Positions 8,317 to 16,231 are shown, counted from the first letter of the stretch. The stretch is DNA of 64,000 nucleotides from Villigracilis sp900696595 (GCA_030263615.1 SZPH01000010.1:3740-67739); one strand, 5' to 3'. Numbers and translations: made by a program. Notes: a model not told the origin generated them from the sequence alone.

Positions 8317-9150
8317 ATGGATATTCGCGCCGGCGTCGTCGTCCTTGCCCTGTTTGCCATTGTGGGGGCGTTTCTTTCCTTTCGCGGCGCGATTCGAAAC
8401 ATGCAGGTCGCGCGGAAGATTTCCTTCTACAGCCTGCGCCGAAGATATAACGCCACAGCCTGGCGGATGGTTTTCTTCGCCTTCGTTTTGATCGCGCTGG
8501 CGTTCTGGTTTCCAAACGGCGGCGAGCGGGCGATCTACCGCGTCTTCCCGCCTTCGCCCACGCCGTCGCTTACGCCCACCATCACCCTCACGCCGACGAT
8601 CACGCTTACGCCCACCATCACCCTCACGCCGACGCTGACTGTCACGCCGCTCTACTCCGATACGCCGACCGCGACTCTCACGCCTTTTTTGCCCGTCGCC
8701 ATCGAAGCCCTGTTTGCGGGACCCGTCACACCCAACCCGGACGCGGTCTTTACCGCGATTCAATTTTCCACCGAGTTCGACGGCGTTAACCCCATCGAAC
8801 CTAAAACTGTTTTTGAGTTGCCCATTGCAACCATGTACGGCGGATTCGATTACAACAACACCCAGCCCGGCGTGCAGTGGACCGCGCTCTGGTATCGCAG
8901 CGGCGAACTGGTCTGTTATGAGACCGAACCCTGGCGCGAAGAATGGGGCACAGGCGGCATCGGCGGCTATACCGAATGTTCCAATCCCATCGGCGGCTGG
9001 CAGGCGGGAGCGTACGAGGTGCAGATCTTTATGGGCTACGAGTGGAAGGTCGTCGGGCGCTTCACCCTGCTGGAAAGCCTGACCCCGCAAGCGACTCCGA
9101 CCGGGACGCCGGATTTAACAATCGCCCCCTCGCCGACCGGGACGCCGTGA
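8317..9150 (+). CDS. Membrane-anchored protein with Thr-Pro repeat linker, function unknown
   Basis: 277 residues. There are two hydrophobic segments near residues 3-22 and 45-65, then a Thr-Pro-rich linker made of repeated TPTITL-type units (about residues 75-125). A globular extracytoplasmic domain of about 150 residues follows, with W-rich motifs (VQWTALWYRSGELV) and paired cysteines (LVCYETEPW, YTECSNP). The domain ends in a strand pair around AYEVQIFMGYEWKVVGRF and a second short Thr-Pro tail. This resembles stress- or ligand-binding extracytoplasmic domains that are common in Chloroflexota, but I do not recognise a named family. The start follows the TATAAT box. A heptamer repeat array begins 15 bp after the stop. 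Confidence 0.65.
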   Translation: MDIRAGVVVLALFAIVGAFLSFRGAIRNMQVARKISFYSLRRRYNATAWRMVFFAFVLIALAFWFPNGGERAIYRVFPPSPTPSLTPTITLTPTITLTPTITLTPTLTVTPLYSDTPTATLTPFLPVAIEALFAGPVTPNPDAVFTAIQFSTEFDGVNPIEPKTVFELPIATMYGGFDYNNTQPGVQWTALWYRSGELVCYETEPWREEWGTGGIGGYTECSNPIGGWQAGAYEVQIFMGYEWKVVGRFTLLESLTPQATPTGTPDLTIAPSPTGTP

Positions 9151-9164
9151 GGTTGGCGGCGGTT

Positions 9165-9399
9165 GGTAATTGGTAATTTGGTAATTGGTAATTGGTAATT
9201 TGGTAATTGGTAATTTGGTAATTGGTAATTTGGTAATTTGGTAATTCGTAACCTGCAACCCGTAACCCGTAACCCGTAACCCGTAACCCGTAACCTGCAA
9301 CCCGTAACCCGTAACCTGCAACCCGTAACCTGCAACCTGCAACCCGTAACCCGTAACCTGCAACCTGCAACCCGTAACCTGCAACCCGTAACCTGCAAC
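9165..9399. repeat. Tandem 7-8-bp repeat arrays (two consensus types)
   Basis: Two adjoining arrays. 9165-9246 is built of GGTAATT and GGTAATTT units; 9247-9399 is built of about 21 units alternating between CCCGTAA and CCTGCAA. Period seven is kept through the second array despite the mixture of two unit types. No coding potential is credible here: the open frames across it are only repeat translations. Confidence 0.85.
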
Positions 9400-9430
9400 T
9401 CACCACCCCAATCCCAAATCGAGGAACTCC

Positions 9431-9919
9431 ATGCCCACCCCCGCCTTTCAAGACTTCTACCCCGACTACTTCGCCCATTGCTACGGATGCGGAAAACTCA
9501 ACGAACTCGGACACCAGATCAAAAGTTACTGGGACGGCGACGAATCGGTCTGTCATTTTCAGCCCAAGCCGTATCACACCGCCATCCCCGGCTACGTCTA
9601 CGGCGGATTGCTCGCCTCGCTGATTGACTGTCACGGCACAGGCACAGCCGCCGCCGCAGGCTACCGCGCCGAGAATCGCGCCATGGACACCGAGCCGCCG
9701 CTGCGTTACCTGACCGCCTCATTGCATGTGGATTATCTCAAGCCCACGCCGCTGGGCCCGACTCTCGAAGTCCGCGCGCGGGTGAAGGAAGTCAAGGGAC
9801 GCAAAGTTGTGATCGAAGAATGGATTCAAGCAAACGGTGTTGTTACCGTCAAAGGCGAAGTGGTCGCCGTACAGGTCCCGGAGGAATTGGTGAAGGAGTT
9901 GCTGGAGGGCGGGGGGTGA
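9431..9919 (+). CDS. Hotdog-fold thioesterase (PaaI/YdiI-like)
   Basis: A 162-residue single hotdog domain. The central helix region PGYVYGGLLASLIDCHGTGT carries the small-residue/acidic pattern of acyl-CoA thioesterases. It is followed by TASLHVDYLKPTPLGPTLEVRA, the usual second-half strand pair. An N-terminal CYGCGKLNELG segment is shared with proteins of this group. Likely cytoplasmic and acting on an acyl-CoA; the substrate cannot be read from sequence. It sits between two heptamer repeat arrays, and its C-terminal Gly-rich tail runs into the second one. Confidence 0.8.
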   Translation: MPTPAFQDFYPDYFAHCYGCGKLNELGHQIKSYWDGDESVCHFQPKPYHTAIPGYVYGGLLASLIDCHGTGTAAAAGYRAENRAMDTEPPLRYLTASLHVDYLKPTPLGPTLEVRARVKEVKGRKVVIEEWIQANGVVTVKGEVVAVQVPEELVKELLEGGG

Positions 9920-9924
9920 GGGGA

Positions 9925-10015
9925 GGTACGAGATACGAGGTACGAGATACAAGGTACGAGGTACGAGATACAAGGTACGAGGTACGAGATACAAGGTACG
10001 AGGTGCGAGGTATAA
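9925..10015. repeat. Heptamer tandem array upstream of the DGR target gene
   Basis: About 13 units of GGTACGA, GATACGA and GATACAA with strict 7-bp period. The last units degenerate to GGTGCGA and GGTATAA. The final unit supplies a TATAAG that could serve as the -10 box of the target gene, 22 bp before its ATG. Confidence 0.85.
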
Positions 10016-10038
10016 GTGTCGGTTGATTGGAGGAGTAT

Positions 10039-13000
10039 ATGGAGTTATTGACAGTCATCTCGCTTGCGATTGCGGAGGGGTTGTGGCAGGTGGGCAAGAA
10101 AATGATGGAGTCCGCTTCGGATGCGGCATTGAAACCCGCAAAGGAAAAACTCGAGAGCGGGTTGCTCAAGAAGTATCGCGCCGCCGAAAAGGACGAGAAA
10201 TTACTTGGGGCGGTCAAGTCCGCTTTGGAGCAGATCAAGGCGCCGACGGGGGATGAGGATGACTTTGCCCGCTGGCTCAGGAATGTTGGATTGGATAAAT
10301 TGCAGGCGGAGAAAAATCCCGCCCTGCGGCAGACGCTTGCCCGCGCCGTGGTCGGGTTTACCGATCCTTCCTCCCAGCCGCCAGCGGATTTAATGACCGC
10401 ATTGGCATGGCCCCGTTCCCGCGCGGACGAACTCGCAAAGATGCTCTCGGCATTTCGCGCCGCTTTTGCCGGGTTGGAGGGATGGAAGGATTTGATCGCC
10501 TATGCCGACTCCGCCCACCAAAGCGGACAACTCACGGGCATCCTCGCCGCGCTTGCGAAAATGGGAAATGCCTTTGTGCATAGCGAGGCGGGGACGGTTT
10601 TGCGCGTGGCGGTGGTGGATACCGGATTGACCCCGGAGCAAGCCGCGCAGATCGAGGAGAAATACCGCGAGGGGATCGAGAGCGATTATCGCAGGCTTGT
10701 TATCTCAGGGCTTTCGCCGCAGGTTGGGAAAGTAGTCTCTCTGCCTTTGGAGGATGTATACCTTGAACTGGGTTTGATTCCGATTTCCAATGACGAGGAC
10801 CGCGAGCAGGAACTTGCCGAGATGTTGGAGATGCGCGAGGCGCATCGTATGGAACGCGAACTCCAGCGCATGGACCGGCGCGTGACCAACGCCATCGCTG
10901 AGGAAGCCAGGCTGGTGATTGTGGGGAAGCCGGGCAGCGGGAAGACTACTTCATTGAAATTCCTCACCTTGATGCTCGCCTACGGCAGTTCCGGCGCGGC
11001 GAGGCTGGGATTGGAAGTTCCCTTTCTGCCGGTCTTTGTGCGCCTTGCGGATTACGCCGAAAAACTCAAAACCGATTCGAGTCTTGCGCTCGAAACCTTC
11101 CTGCTCGATTACATTGACCGCAGTTACCCCGGCGCGCCCCGGCAGGACGAATTCCTGCGACTGGCGCTCGACAAAGGCGCGTGCATGGTTCTGCTGGACG
11201 GTTTGGATGAAGTCGGCGACTTTGGCGATACATTGATACACGGTCATACCCTGCGGGCGGAAACATTGAAGAAAGTTCAGAGTTTTGCCAACCGCCGCTG
11301 TAATGAAAAATGCTCCAACCGCATCGTCGTCACCAGCCGCCTGGAAGGCTATCATCGCGGCGACCTGCCGGACTTCCGAGAGATGGAGATCAGTCCCCTG
11401 CGCGTGCCGGATGAAGTGGAATCATTCGTCCAGCGCTGGTTCGCCGCCTGGCTTCAGGAGACCGATTCAAAACTCACCTTCGATGCCGCCGCGAACCGCG
11501 CCCGGCGCGATTACGTCAACGGCATCATGTTTTCCATCAACCAGAGCGAGAGCGTTCGCCGCCTTGCCATGAATCCGCTTCTGCTGACCATCCTCTCCAT
11601 CATTTATCAGATCGGCAAAACCCTGCCCAACCGCCGCGTGGAATTGTACGAAGTGGTCGCCAAGACGATGATCGAGAACTGGCGTTATTCGCAGACCGGG
11701 CATACCAGCCGCATTCACGAGAAAATGAGCGCCAACGAGGTCTATTTCACGCTGGCTTCGCTGGCATACTGGCTGCACGAAAATAAACCCGGCGGGACCA
11801 TGTCTGAGGCAGACTGGCAGTCGAAGATTTACGACCTGCTCAAAGAGGCCGGACACGAAGAAACCGAACTTAAGCAACTTGTGGAGCATTTCATGCGTCA
11901 TGCCCGCAATGAGACCGGCTTGCTGACCGAACGCAGCCTGGGACAGATCGGTTTCTTCCATTTGACATTGGAGGAATACATGGCGGCGGTGGAGATCGCC
12001 CGGCAGGATATTGAAACCCGCCTGAGTATGCTCGAAATGCACTGGCAAAACCCGCGCTGGCAGGAGGTGATCCTGCTTACCGCCGGGGATCTCGACCAGC
12101 GCGGCAACAAACAATTCCTCGAGTCTTTCCTTCTGCACATCCTGCATTTGGAAGGCGACCAGCCCGGGCGCAATGCCCTGCTGGCAGGGCGGGCGCTTGC
12201 GGATATAGGCGCGCGCCGCGTAAAAGACAGCATTGCCGGCGACATTCGCGCCAGGTTGAAATTTGTGATGCAGGATACCGACCCGCAGACCGGCAAGCCG
12301 CGCACTGTCGGGCAAATTGACATTTCATCCCGCGCTTCCGCCGCCGACACGCTCGACGAACTCGGCTACACCCCCGATGACCTCTACGGCTTTTCTGAAA
12401 TTCGTAGTACCGACTCTGCGTCAACGCCCTTTAGGGTAAGTCGGTACTACATGGCAAAACACCCCGTCGCCAACCTGCAATACAAACGCTTTTTGGACGC
12501 GCCCGATTTCGCCGACGAAAAATACTGGCTGGACTTCCCCAAATACGACGAGAACGGCGTTTTGATGAGCGAGACTTGGGGCAGGGCAGGCTTGGATTGG
12601 CTGCAAGCAAACTTGAAAGGCGGAAGCGAACATACCGACGGGAAAATAGTCTTCCCCCGTTACTGGCGCGACCCGCGCTTCGGCATTGCCCGCCGTACCG
12701 TTCCCGTGGTTGGAATCACCTGGTACGAAGCCAACGCCTACTGCAAATGGCTCGCCGCCAACTGGCAGGCCCAGCCCGAAGCGCAGGCCATTTCATCCTT
12801 CATCCTTCCTGATTCATCCTTTGTGTTTCGTCTCCCCACCGAACCCGAATGGCTTCTCGCCGCAGGCGGATTGGGCGAACCCATCCTTGTGGGAAAGAAC
12901 CAGAAGGGAGAGGAGGTCAAACGCCATCGTTTCCCGTGGGATGAAGCGGGGAAGGTCACGCCGGAGCCGAAAGGAGAGGATGATGAAGTGATGAAGGACA

Positions 13001-13287
13001 TCCTGCGCCGCGTGAACATTGCTGGGAGCGGGATAGGCCGCACCACCCCGGCGGGCATGTACCCTTTGGGAAAAGTAAACGACCTTTGGGATATGGCTGG
13101 CAATGTCTGGGAATGGCAGGCGAATTACTTCGATAAAGATCATGACTGGCTTTCGTTGCGCGGCGGCTCGTGGAGCAACGACCAGGACCTCGCGCGCGTT
13201 TCCGGTCGCAGCGACCTTCCCCCGCGCACCGAATGGAACTCCTACGGTTTTCGCGTGGTGTTCGCCCCTCCCAGTGCGCTCTTGTGA
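10039..13287 (+). CDS. DGR target: NACHT-type NTPase fused to a C-terminal FGE-sulfatase domain
   Basis: 1082 residues. The N-terminal ~290 residues are mostly helical with no family I recognise. A NACHT/STAND NTPase follows: Walker A GKPGSGKTTS near residue 296, Walker B MVLLDGLDEVG near 383, and a helical region after it. Residues from about 797 form a formylglycine-generating-enzyme (FGE-sulfatase, C-type-lectin-like) fold, with YYMAKHPVANLQYKRFL, VVGITWYEANAYCKWLA, RLPTEPEWLLAAGG, DMAGNVWEW and LRGGSW. The last ~42 residues (1037-1078) are encoded by the variable repeat, so the ligand-binding face is diversified. ATG 10039 is chosen because GGAGG lies five bases before it; the in-frame TTG at 10027 has no ribosome site. 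The N-terminal part may be an effector or signalling region; that is inference. Confidence 0.9.
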   Translation: MELLTVISLAIAEGLWQVGKKMMESASDAALKPAKEKLESGLLKKYRAAEKDEKLLGAVKSALEQIKAPTGDEDDFARWLRNVGLDKLQAEKNPALRQTLARAVVGFTDPSSQPPADLMTALAWPRSRADELAKMLSAFRAAFAGLEGWKDLIAYADSAHQSGQLTGILAALAKMGNAFVHSEAGTVLRVAVVDTGLTPEQAAQIEEKYREGIESDYRRLVISGLSPQVGKVVSLPLEDVYLELGLIPISNDEDREQELAEMLEMREAHRMERELQRMDRRVTNAIAEEARLVIVGKPGSGKTTSLKFLTLMLAYGSSGAARLGLEVPFLPVFVRLADYAEKLKTDSSLALETFLLDYIDRSYPGAPRQDEFLRLALDKGACMVLLDGLDEVGDFGDTLIHGHTLRAETLKKVQSFANRRCNEKCSNRIVVTSRLEGYHRGDLPDFREMEISPLRVPDEVESFVQRWFAAWLQETDSKLTFDAAANRARRDYVNGIMFSINQSESVRRLAMNPLLLTILSIIYQIGKTLPNRRVELYEVVAKTMIENWRYSQTGHTSRIHEKMSANEVYFTLASLAYWLHENKPGGTMSEADWQSKIYDLLKEAGHEETELKQLVEHFMRHARNETGLLTERSLGQIGFFHLTLEEYMAAVEIARQDIETRLSMLEMHWQNPRWQEVILLTAGDLDQRGNKQFLESFLLHILHLEGDQPGRNALLAGRALADIGARRVKDSIAGDIRARLKFVMQDTDPQTGKPRTVGQIDISSRASAADTLDELGYTPDDLYGFSEIRSTDSASTPFRVSRYYMAKHPVANLQYKRFLDAPDFADEKYWLDFPKYDENGVLMSETWGRAGLDWLQANLKGGSEHTDGKIVFPRYWRDPRFGIARRTVPVVGITWYEANAYCKWLAANWQAQPEAQAISSFILPDSSFVFRLPTEPEWLLAAGGLGEPILVGKNQKGEEVKRHRFPWDEAGKVTPEPKGEDDEVMKDILRRVNIAGSGIGRTTPAGMYPLGKVNDLWDMAGNVWEWQANYFDKDHDWLSLRGGSWSNDQDLARVSGRSDLPPRTEWNSYGFRVVFAPPSALL
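13148..13270 (+). other. DGR variable repeat (VR)
   Basis: 123 bp at the 3' end of the target gene, aligning without gaps to 14900-15022. I count 15 differences. Every one is at a position where the template has A: AAC to AGC, GAC, CTC, CGC, ACC or TCC, AAT to CTT, CAC to CCC. No difference falls on a template C, G or T. The last ~25 bp, rich in G/C/T and identical to the template, match the position of the initiation-of-mutagenic-homing site. Confidence 0.95.
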
Positions 13288-13326
13288 TTCTGTTTTCTGG
13301 TTTTCTGTGTTCTGAGCCCTTAACCT

Positions 13327-13343
13327 CCCGCCCGAAGGGCGGG
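13327..13343 (+). other. GC-rich hairpin just downstream of VR
   Basis: CCCGCCC, loop GAA, GGGCGGG, located 56 bp after the VR end and followed by a second AT hairpin (AAATTT-TTTG-AAATTT). In the Bordetella phage DGR a DNA hairpin or cruciform beyond the VR promotes homing, so the position suggests the same role. It could also be a weak intergenic attenuator before the RT gene. Confidence 0.55.
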
Positions 13344-13371
13344 CCCGAAATTTTTTGAAATTTGGAGGTCT

Positions 13372-14427
13372 ATGAGAACGTATAAACATCTTTACCAGCC
13401 GTTATGCAGTTTCGAAAATCTGTATCTTGCCTACGAGAAGGCGAAGAAGGGCAAAAGCGGCAAAGAGGCGGTTGCCGCGTTCATGAGGAAGAGAGAGGAT
13501 GAGCTCTTCGCCCTGCAGGAGGAATTGCAAACCAAAACGTACCAGCCGGGCGCGTATCACAGTTTCTTCGTGCATGACCCCAAAAAGCGCCTGATCTCCG
13601 CCGCGCCCTTTCGAGACAGGGTCGTTCATCACGCCTTGTGCAACCTGATCGAACCCATTTACGAGGCGAGGTTTATCGAGGATAGTTACGCCAATCGAAT
13701 TGGAAAGGGGACGCACAAGGCTCTCGACCGGGCGCAGGCGTTTTCGAGAAAATACCGATACGTCCTGCAATGCGATATCCGCCAGTTTTTTCCCTCCATT
13801 GACCACGAAATCCTGTTTGGGATTCTTTCCCGCCATATTGCCGATAAAGATGCGTTATGGCTCATTCGCCGCATCCTGGAATCCGGCTGTGGCGTGTTAT
13901 CGGAGGAATATGAGATGGTCTATTTCACGGGCGATGATTTGTTCGCCACGAATCGCCCGCGCGGCTTGCCCATCGGCAATCTCACCAGTCAGTTCTGGGC
14001 GAATGTCTACCTGAATGAACTCGACCAGTTCGTAAAGCGGGAATTGAAGGTCAAAGCCTATATCCGTTATGTGGATGATTTCCTGCTTTTTGGAGATGAC
14101 AAACAGGTTTTGCATCAGGCTCGTCAGGCCGTCATTCGAAAACTTGCTGATCTGCGGCTGACCCTGCACGAAGGCTCGGCGCAGGTTTTCCCGGTTCATA
14201 CCGGGATTCCGTTTTTGGGCTTTCGCCTGTATCCCGAATATCGCCGCCTCAAGGCGCGCCGTTCGCTTGCCTTTCGCCGCAAACTGCGAAGTCTTGTCGA
14301 AGAAACCCATGCTGATCGTTCGATATATCCCATGTTACAAGCCAGCATTCAGGGCTGGGTCAACCACGTCCGTTTTGGCGATACGTGGCAATTGCGAAAA
14401 TCCGTTCTTGGAGGCGTCCGTTTATGA
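13372..14427 (+). CDS. DGR reverse transcriptase
   Basis: 351 residues, the usual length for DGR RTs and without maturase or endonuclease domains. RT motif 3 is CDIRQFFPSID (134-144). Motif 4 is GLPIGNLTSQ (198-207), with the SQ ending characteristic of DGR RTs. The active-site YVDD is at 233-236. It copies the TR RNA with errors at adenines, giving cDNA that replaces the VR. It starts six bases after GGAGG at 13362-13366, and its stop overlaps the avd start (ATGA), so the two are translationally coupled. The target gene lies 84 bp upstream on the same strand. Confidence 0.95.
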   Translation: MRTYKHLYQPLCSFENLYLAYEKAKKGKSGKEAVAAFMRKREDELFALQEELQTKTYQPGAYHSFFVHDPKKRLISAAPFRDRVVHHALCNLIEPIYEARFIEDSYANRIGKGTHKALDRAQAFSRKYRYVLQCDIRQFFPSIDHEILFGILSRHIADKDALWLIRRILESGCGVLSEEYEMVYFTGDDLFATNRPRGLPIGNLTSQFWANVYLNELDQFVKRELKVKAYIRYVDDFLLFGDDKQVLHQARQAVIRKLADLRLTLHEGSAQVFPVHTGIPFLGFRLYPEYRRLKARRSLAFRRKLRSLVEETHADRSIYPMLQASIQGWVNHVRFGDTWQLRKSVLGGVRL

Positions 14428-14759
14428 ATGAATCGCCGCTTTTTATCCGCACGCACGACTTGATCCTGTGGATGGTTCCGCATGTGCAGAAATTTCCGCG
14501 CGCGCACCGCTTCGGCTTGGGCGAGCGCGTGCAAAGACTTCTTCTCGATTTTCAGGATTCCCTCGTCGCCGCGGGCAAGACAAAATCCCAAACGCGCCGC
14601 GATCATTTGCTTGAAGCGGATATAAAGTTGGAGCAGTTGCGGGGCTGGATTCGCATTTCGCGCCAGCTCGATCTTTTCACCGTCGCGCAATACGAGCATG
14701 TCTCCCGGCTTGTCGCGGAGGTCGGCAGGCTTCTCGGCGCGTGGCTCAAACAAGGTTAG
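14424..14759 (+). CDS. avd: DGR accessory variability determinant (Avd-like four-helix protein)
   Basis: 111 residues, basic and all-helical. The hallmark pattern of Avd/S23-like proteins is present: an N-terminal PLFIRTHDLILWMVPHVQKF segment, a middle LGERVQRLLLDFQDSL helix and the final YEHVSRLVAEVGRLLGAWL helix. Avd forms a barrel-like pentamer that binds RT and nucleic acid and is needed for mutagenic homing. ATG 14424 overlaps the RT stop by four bases. A longer in-frame start at 14385 inside the RT gene is less likely. TR begins 140 bp after its stop. Confidence 0.9.
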   Translation: MNESPLFIRTHDLILWMVPHVQKFPRAHRFGLGERVQRLLLDFQDSLVAAGKTKSQTRRDHLLEADIKLEQLRGWIRISRQLDLFTVAQYEHVSRLVAEVGRLLGAWLKQG

Positions 14760-14763
14760 GTCT

Positions 14764-14876
14764 GTCGCTGCGAGGAACGAAGCAGCCTCCAACAAGGCGT
14801 GGATTGCTCACCGCACTGCGCGCGGCGCATGTGTCGGGCGATCCTTCGCCTTCGCTCAGGATGCCCTCGCAATGAC
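14764..14876. repeat. Dispersed palindromic repeat between avd and TR
   Basis: The ends GTCGCTGCGAGG and CCTCGCAATGAC are near-perfect inverted repeats, with the internal GAAGCAGCC/GGATTGCTC segment typical of the GTCATTGCGAGG family also seen at 45629-45704 and 52948-53220. It lies in the part of the DGR transcript just 5' of TR and could fold strongly in that RNA. Confidence 0.6.
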
Positions 14877-14899
14877 ATATCGAAGGCTTCGGCATACAG

Positions 14900-15022
14900 G
14901 GCTTTCGTTGCGCGGCGGCTCGTGGAACAACAACCAGAACAACGCGCGCGTTTCCGGTCGCAACAACAATCACCCGAACAACGAATGGAACAACTACGGT
15001 TTTCGCGTGGTGTTCGCCCCTC
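14900..15022 (+). ncRNA. DGR template repeat (TR), core of the template RNA
   Basis: A 123-bp template with 29 adenines by my count. It contains eleven AAC and one AAT codon in the target frame. Fifteen of the adenines differ in VR and no other base does. It is transcribed on the plus strand after avd as the RNA template for the RT. The ends of the RNA are not visible, but it probably runs from the RT/avd message to the structured region at 15126-15172. Confidence 0.95.
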
Positions 15023-15125
15023 ACGGTTCTGCTTTTTATGCCGGAAGTACTGGCTGATGGACAGTCAGCGGTCGAGGCATTACTGGCGTGCCGCAAGCCT
15101 GCCCGAAATGGGCAAAAACAAAAAA

Positions 15126-15172
15126 GCCCCGCATGTTTCAGTAGCCATCCGTGGCGACCATCCATGCGGGGC
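15126..15172 (-). terminator. Terminator downstream of psuG, bordering the DGR
   Basis: Arms GCCCCGCATG and CATGCGGGGC with a 27-base loop. On the minus strand the second arm is followed by TTTTTTGTTTTT, so it should end the psuG operon transcript after the heptamer array. On the plus strand it has no T-tract, but the hairpin could form the 3' boundary of the TR RNA. Confidence 0.7.
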
Positions 15173-15302
15173 AACCTTCAACCTGCAACCTGTAACCCGT
15201 AACCTGTAACCCGTAACCCGTAACCCGTAACCCGTAACCCGTAACCCGTAACCCGTAACCCGTATCCTGTAACCCGTATCCTGTAACTTGTATCCTTCAA
15301 CT
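15173..15302. repeat. Heptamer tandem array between DGR and psuG
   Basis: About 18 units of CCCGTAA with CCTGCAA, CCTGTAA and CCCGTAT variants in strict 7-bp period. It uses the same unit types as the second array at 9247-9399, so the DGR cassette is bracketed by heptamer arrays. It lies in the 3' untranslated part of psuG. Confidence 0.85.
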
Positions 15303-15307
15303 CCCCC

Positions 15308-16231
15308 CTACATCGCCCAGGTCTTCCTCACCGCCATATTCTTCGCAATCTCCGCCGCCAGGCTTGCGTTGTTCAACAATAGCGCAATGTTGGCATTCAG
15401 CGATTTCCCCCCGCTCAACTCGCTGATGCGCGAGAGGAGGAAGGGAGTCAGCGCCTGCCCGTGAATCTCCTGCTCGACGGCTTCTTGAGAGGCTTTGGAA
15501 ATAATCGGCTCCATCTCGGACTTGGGGATGGAGTCTGTTTCAGGGAGCGGATTCGTCACGAGGACGGCGCTCTGAAGCCCCACCCCCCAATGCGCTTTGG
15601 CAAACTCGGCGATATCCTTCGGCGAATCGAGCCTGGCGCTGACGTTCAACCCGCTTTCGCGCGAATAGAAGGCGGGGAATTCGTCGGTCTGGTAGCCGAC
15701 CACGGGCACGCCCATTGTTTCGAGGTATTCGAGCGTGGCGGGCAGGTCTAAAATCGCCTTCGCCCCGGCGCAGACCACGATCATCGGCGTTTCGGCGAGG
15801 GCTTTCAAGTCGGTGGAAATATCGAAGGGCGATTCCTTGTGGACGCCGCCGATCCCGCCCGTGGCAAAGACTTTGATTCCCGCCATGTGCGCGGCGAGCA
15901 TCGTCCCGGCCACGGTCGTGCCGCCGTCCATTTTTTTGACGATGGCGGTCGCGAAGTCGCGGTGACTAATTTTCAGCGTGGATTCGGATTCAGAAAGCCG
16001 GACCAGTTCCGGGTCGGAGAGTCCGAGGCGGATCTTTCCATCCAATAATGCGATCGTGGCGGGAGTCGCGCCTGATTCGCGGACGGTCTTTTCCATATTC
16101 CGCGCGAGTTCGAGGTTTTGCGGGCGGGGAAGCCCGTGCGTGACGACGGTGGATTCGAGGGCGACGACCGGCGCGCCGAGTTTGAGCGCGCGCGCGACTT
16201 CAAGGGAGGGTTGGGTGTATGTGTTTTTCAT
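15308..16231 (-). CDS. psuG: Pseudouridine-5'-phosphate glycosidase
   Basis: 307 residues covering the full indigoidine-synthase-A-like fold. Family segments are VVALESTVVTHGLPRPQN, GLSDPELVRL, GGTTVAGTMLAAHMAGI, VFATGGIGGVH and VPVVGYQTDEFPAFYSRESG. It reversibly splits pseudouridine 5'-phosphate to uracil and ribose 5-phosphate in RNA nucleoside salvage. No psuK-type kinase is adjacent. Its ATG overlaps the stop of the upstream SPFH-like gene (ATGA), so it is translationally coupled to two membrane proteins, an unusual setting for a salvage enzyme. A terminator lies beyond the heptamer array. Confidence 0.93.
   Translation of the reverse strand: MKNTYTQPSLEVARALKLGAPVVALESTVVTHGLPRPQNLELARNMEKTVRESGATPATIALLDGKIRLGLSDPELVRLSESESTLKISHRDFATAIVKKMDGGTTVAGTMLAAHMAGIKVFATGGIGGVHKESPFDISTDLKALAETPMIVVCAGAKAILDLPATLEYLETMGVPVVGYQTDEFPAFYSRESGLNVSARLDSPKDIAEFAKAHWGVGLQSAVLVTNPLPETDSIPKSEMEPIISKASQEAVEQEIHGQALTPFLLSRISELSGGKSLNANIALLLNNASLAAEIAKNMAVRKTWAM

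Noticed and set aside
9165..9399. CRISPR array
   Set aside because: The repeats are 7-8 bp with no unique spacers, and no cas gene is seen.
9036..9634. Long minus-strand frames made of repeated short peptides (VTGCRLR and similar)
   Set aside because: They are translations of the heptamer arrays, which read open in several frames. Not genes.
14698..15057. A plus-strand frame that includes TR and ends like the target protein
   Set aside because: The similarity to the target protein comes from TR being the template of VR. There is no start with a ribosome site, and it crosses a repeat.
15173..15302. Telomere-like or origin (DnaA box) cluster
   Set aside because: CCCGTAA units recall telomere repeats, but there is no TTATCCACA-type box, no dnaA/dnaN, and similar arrays occur at many intergenic sites.
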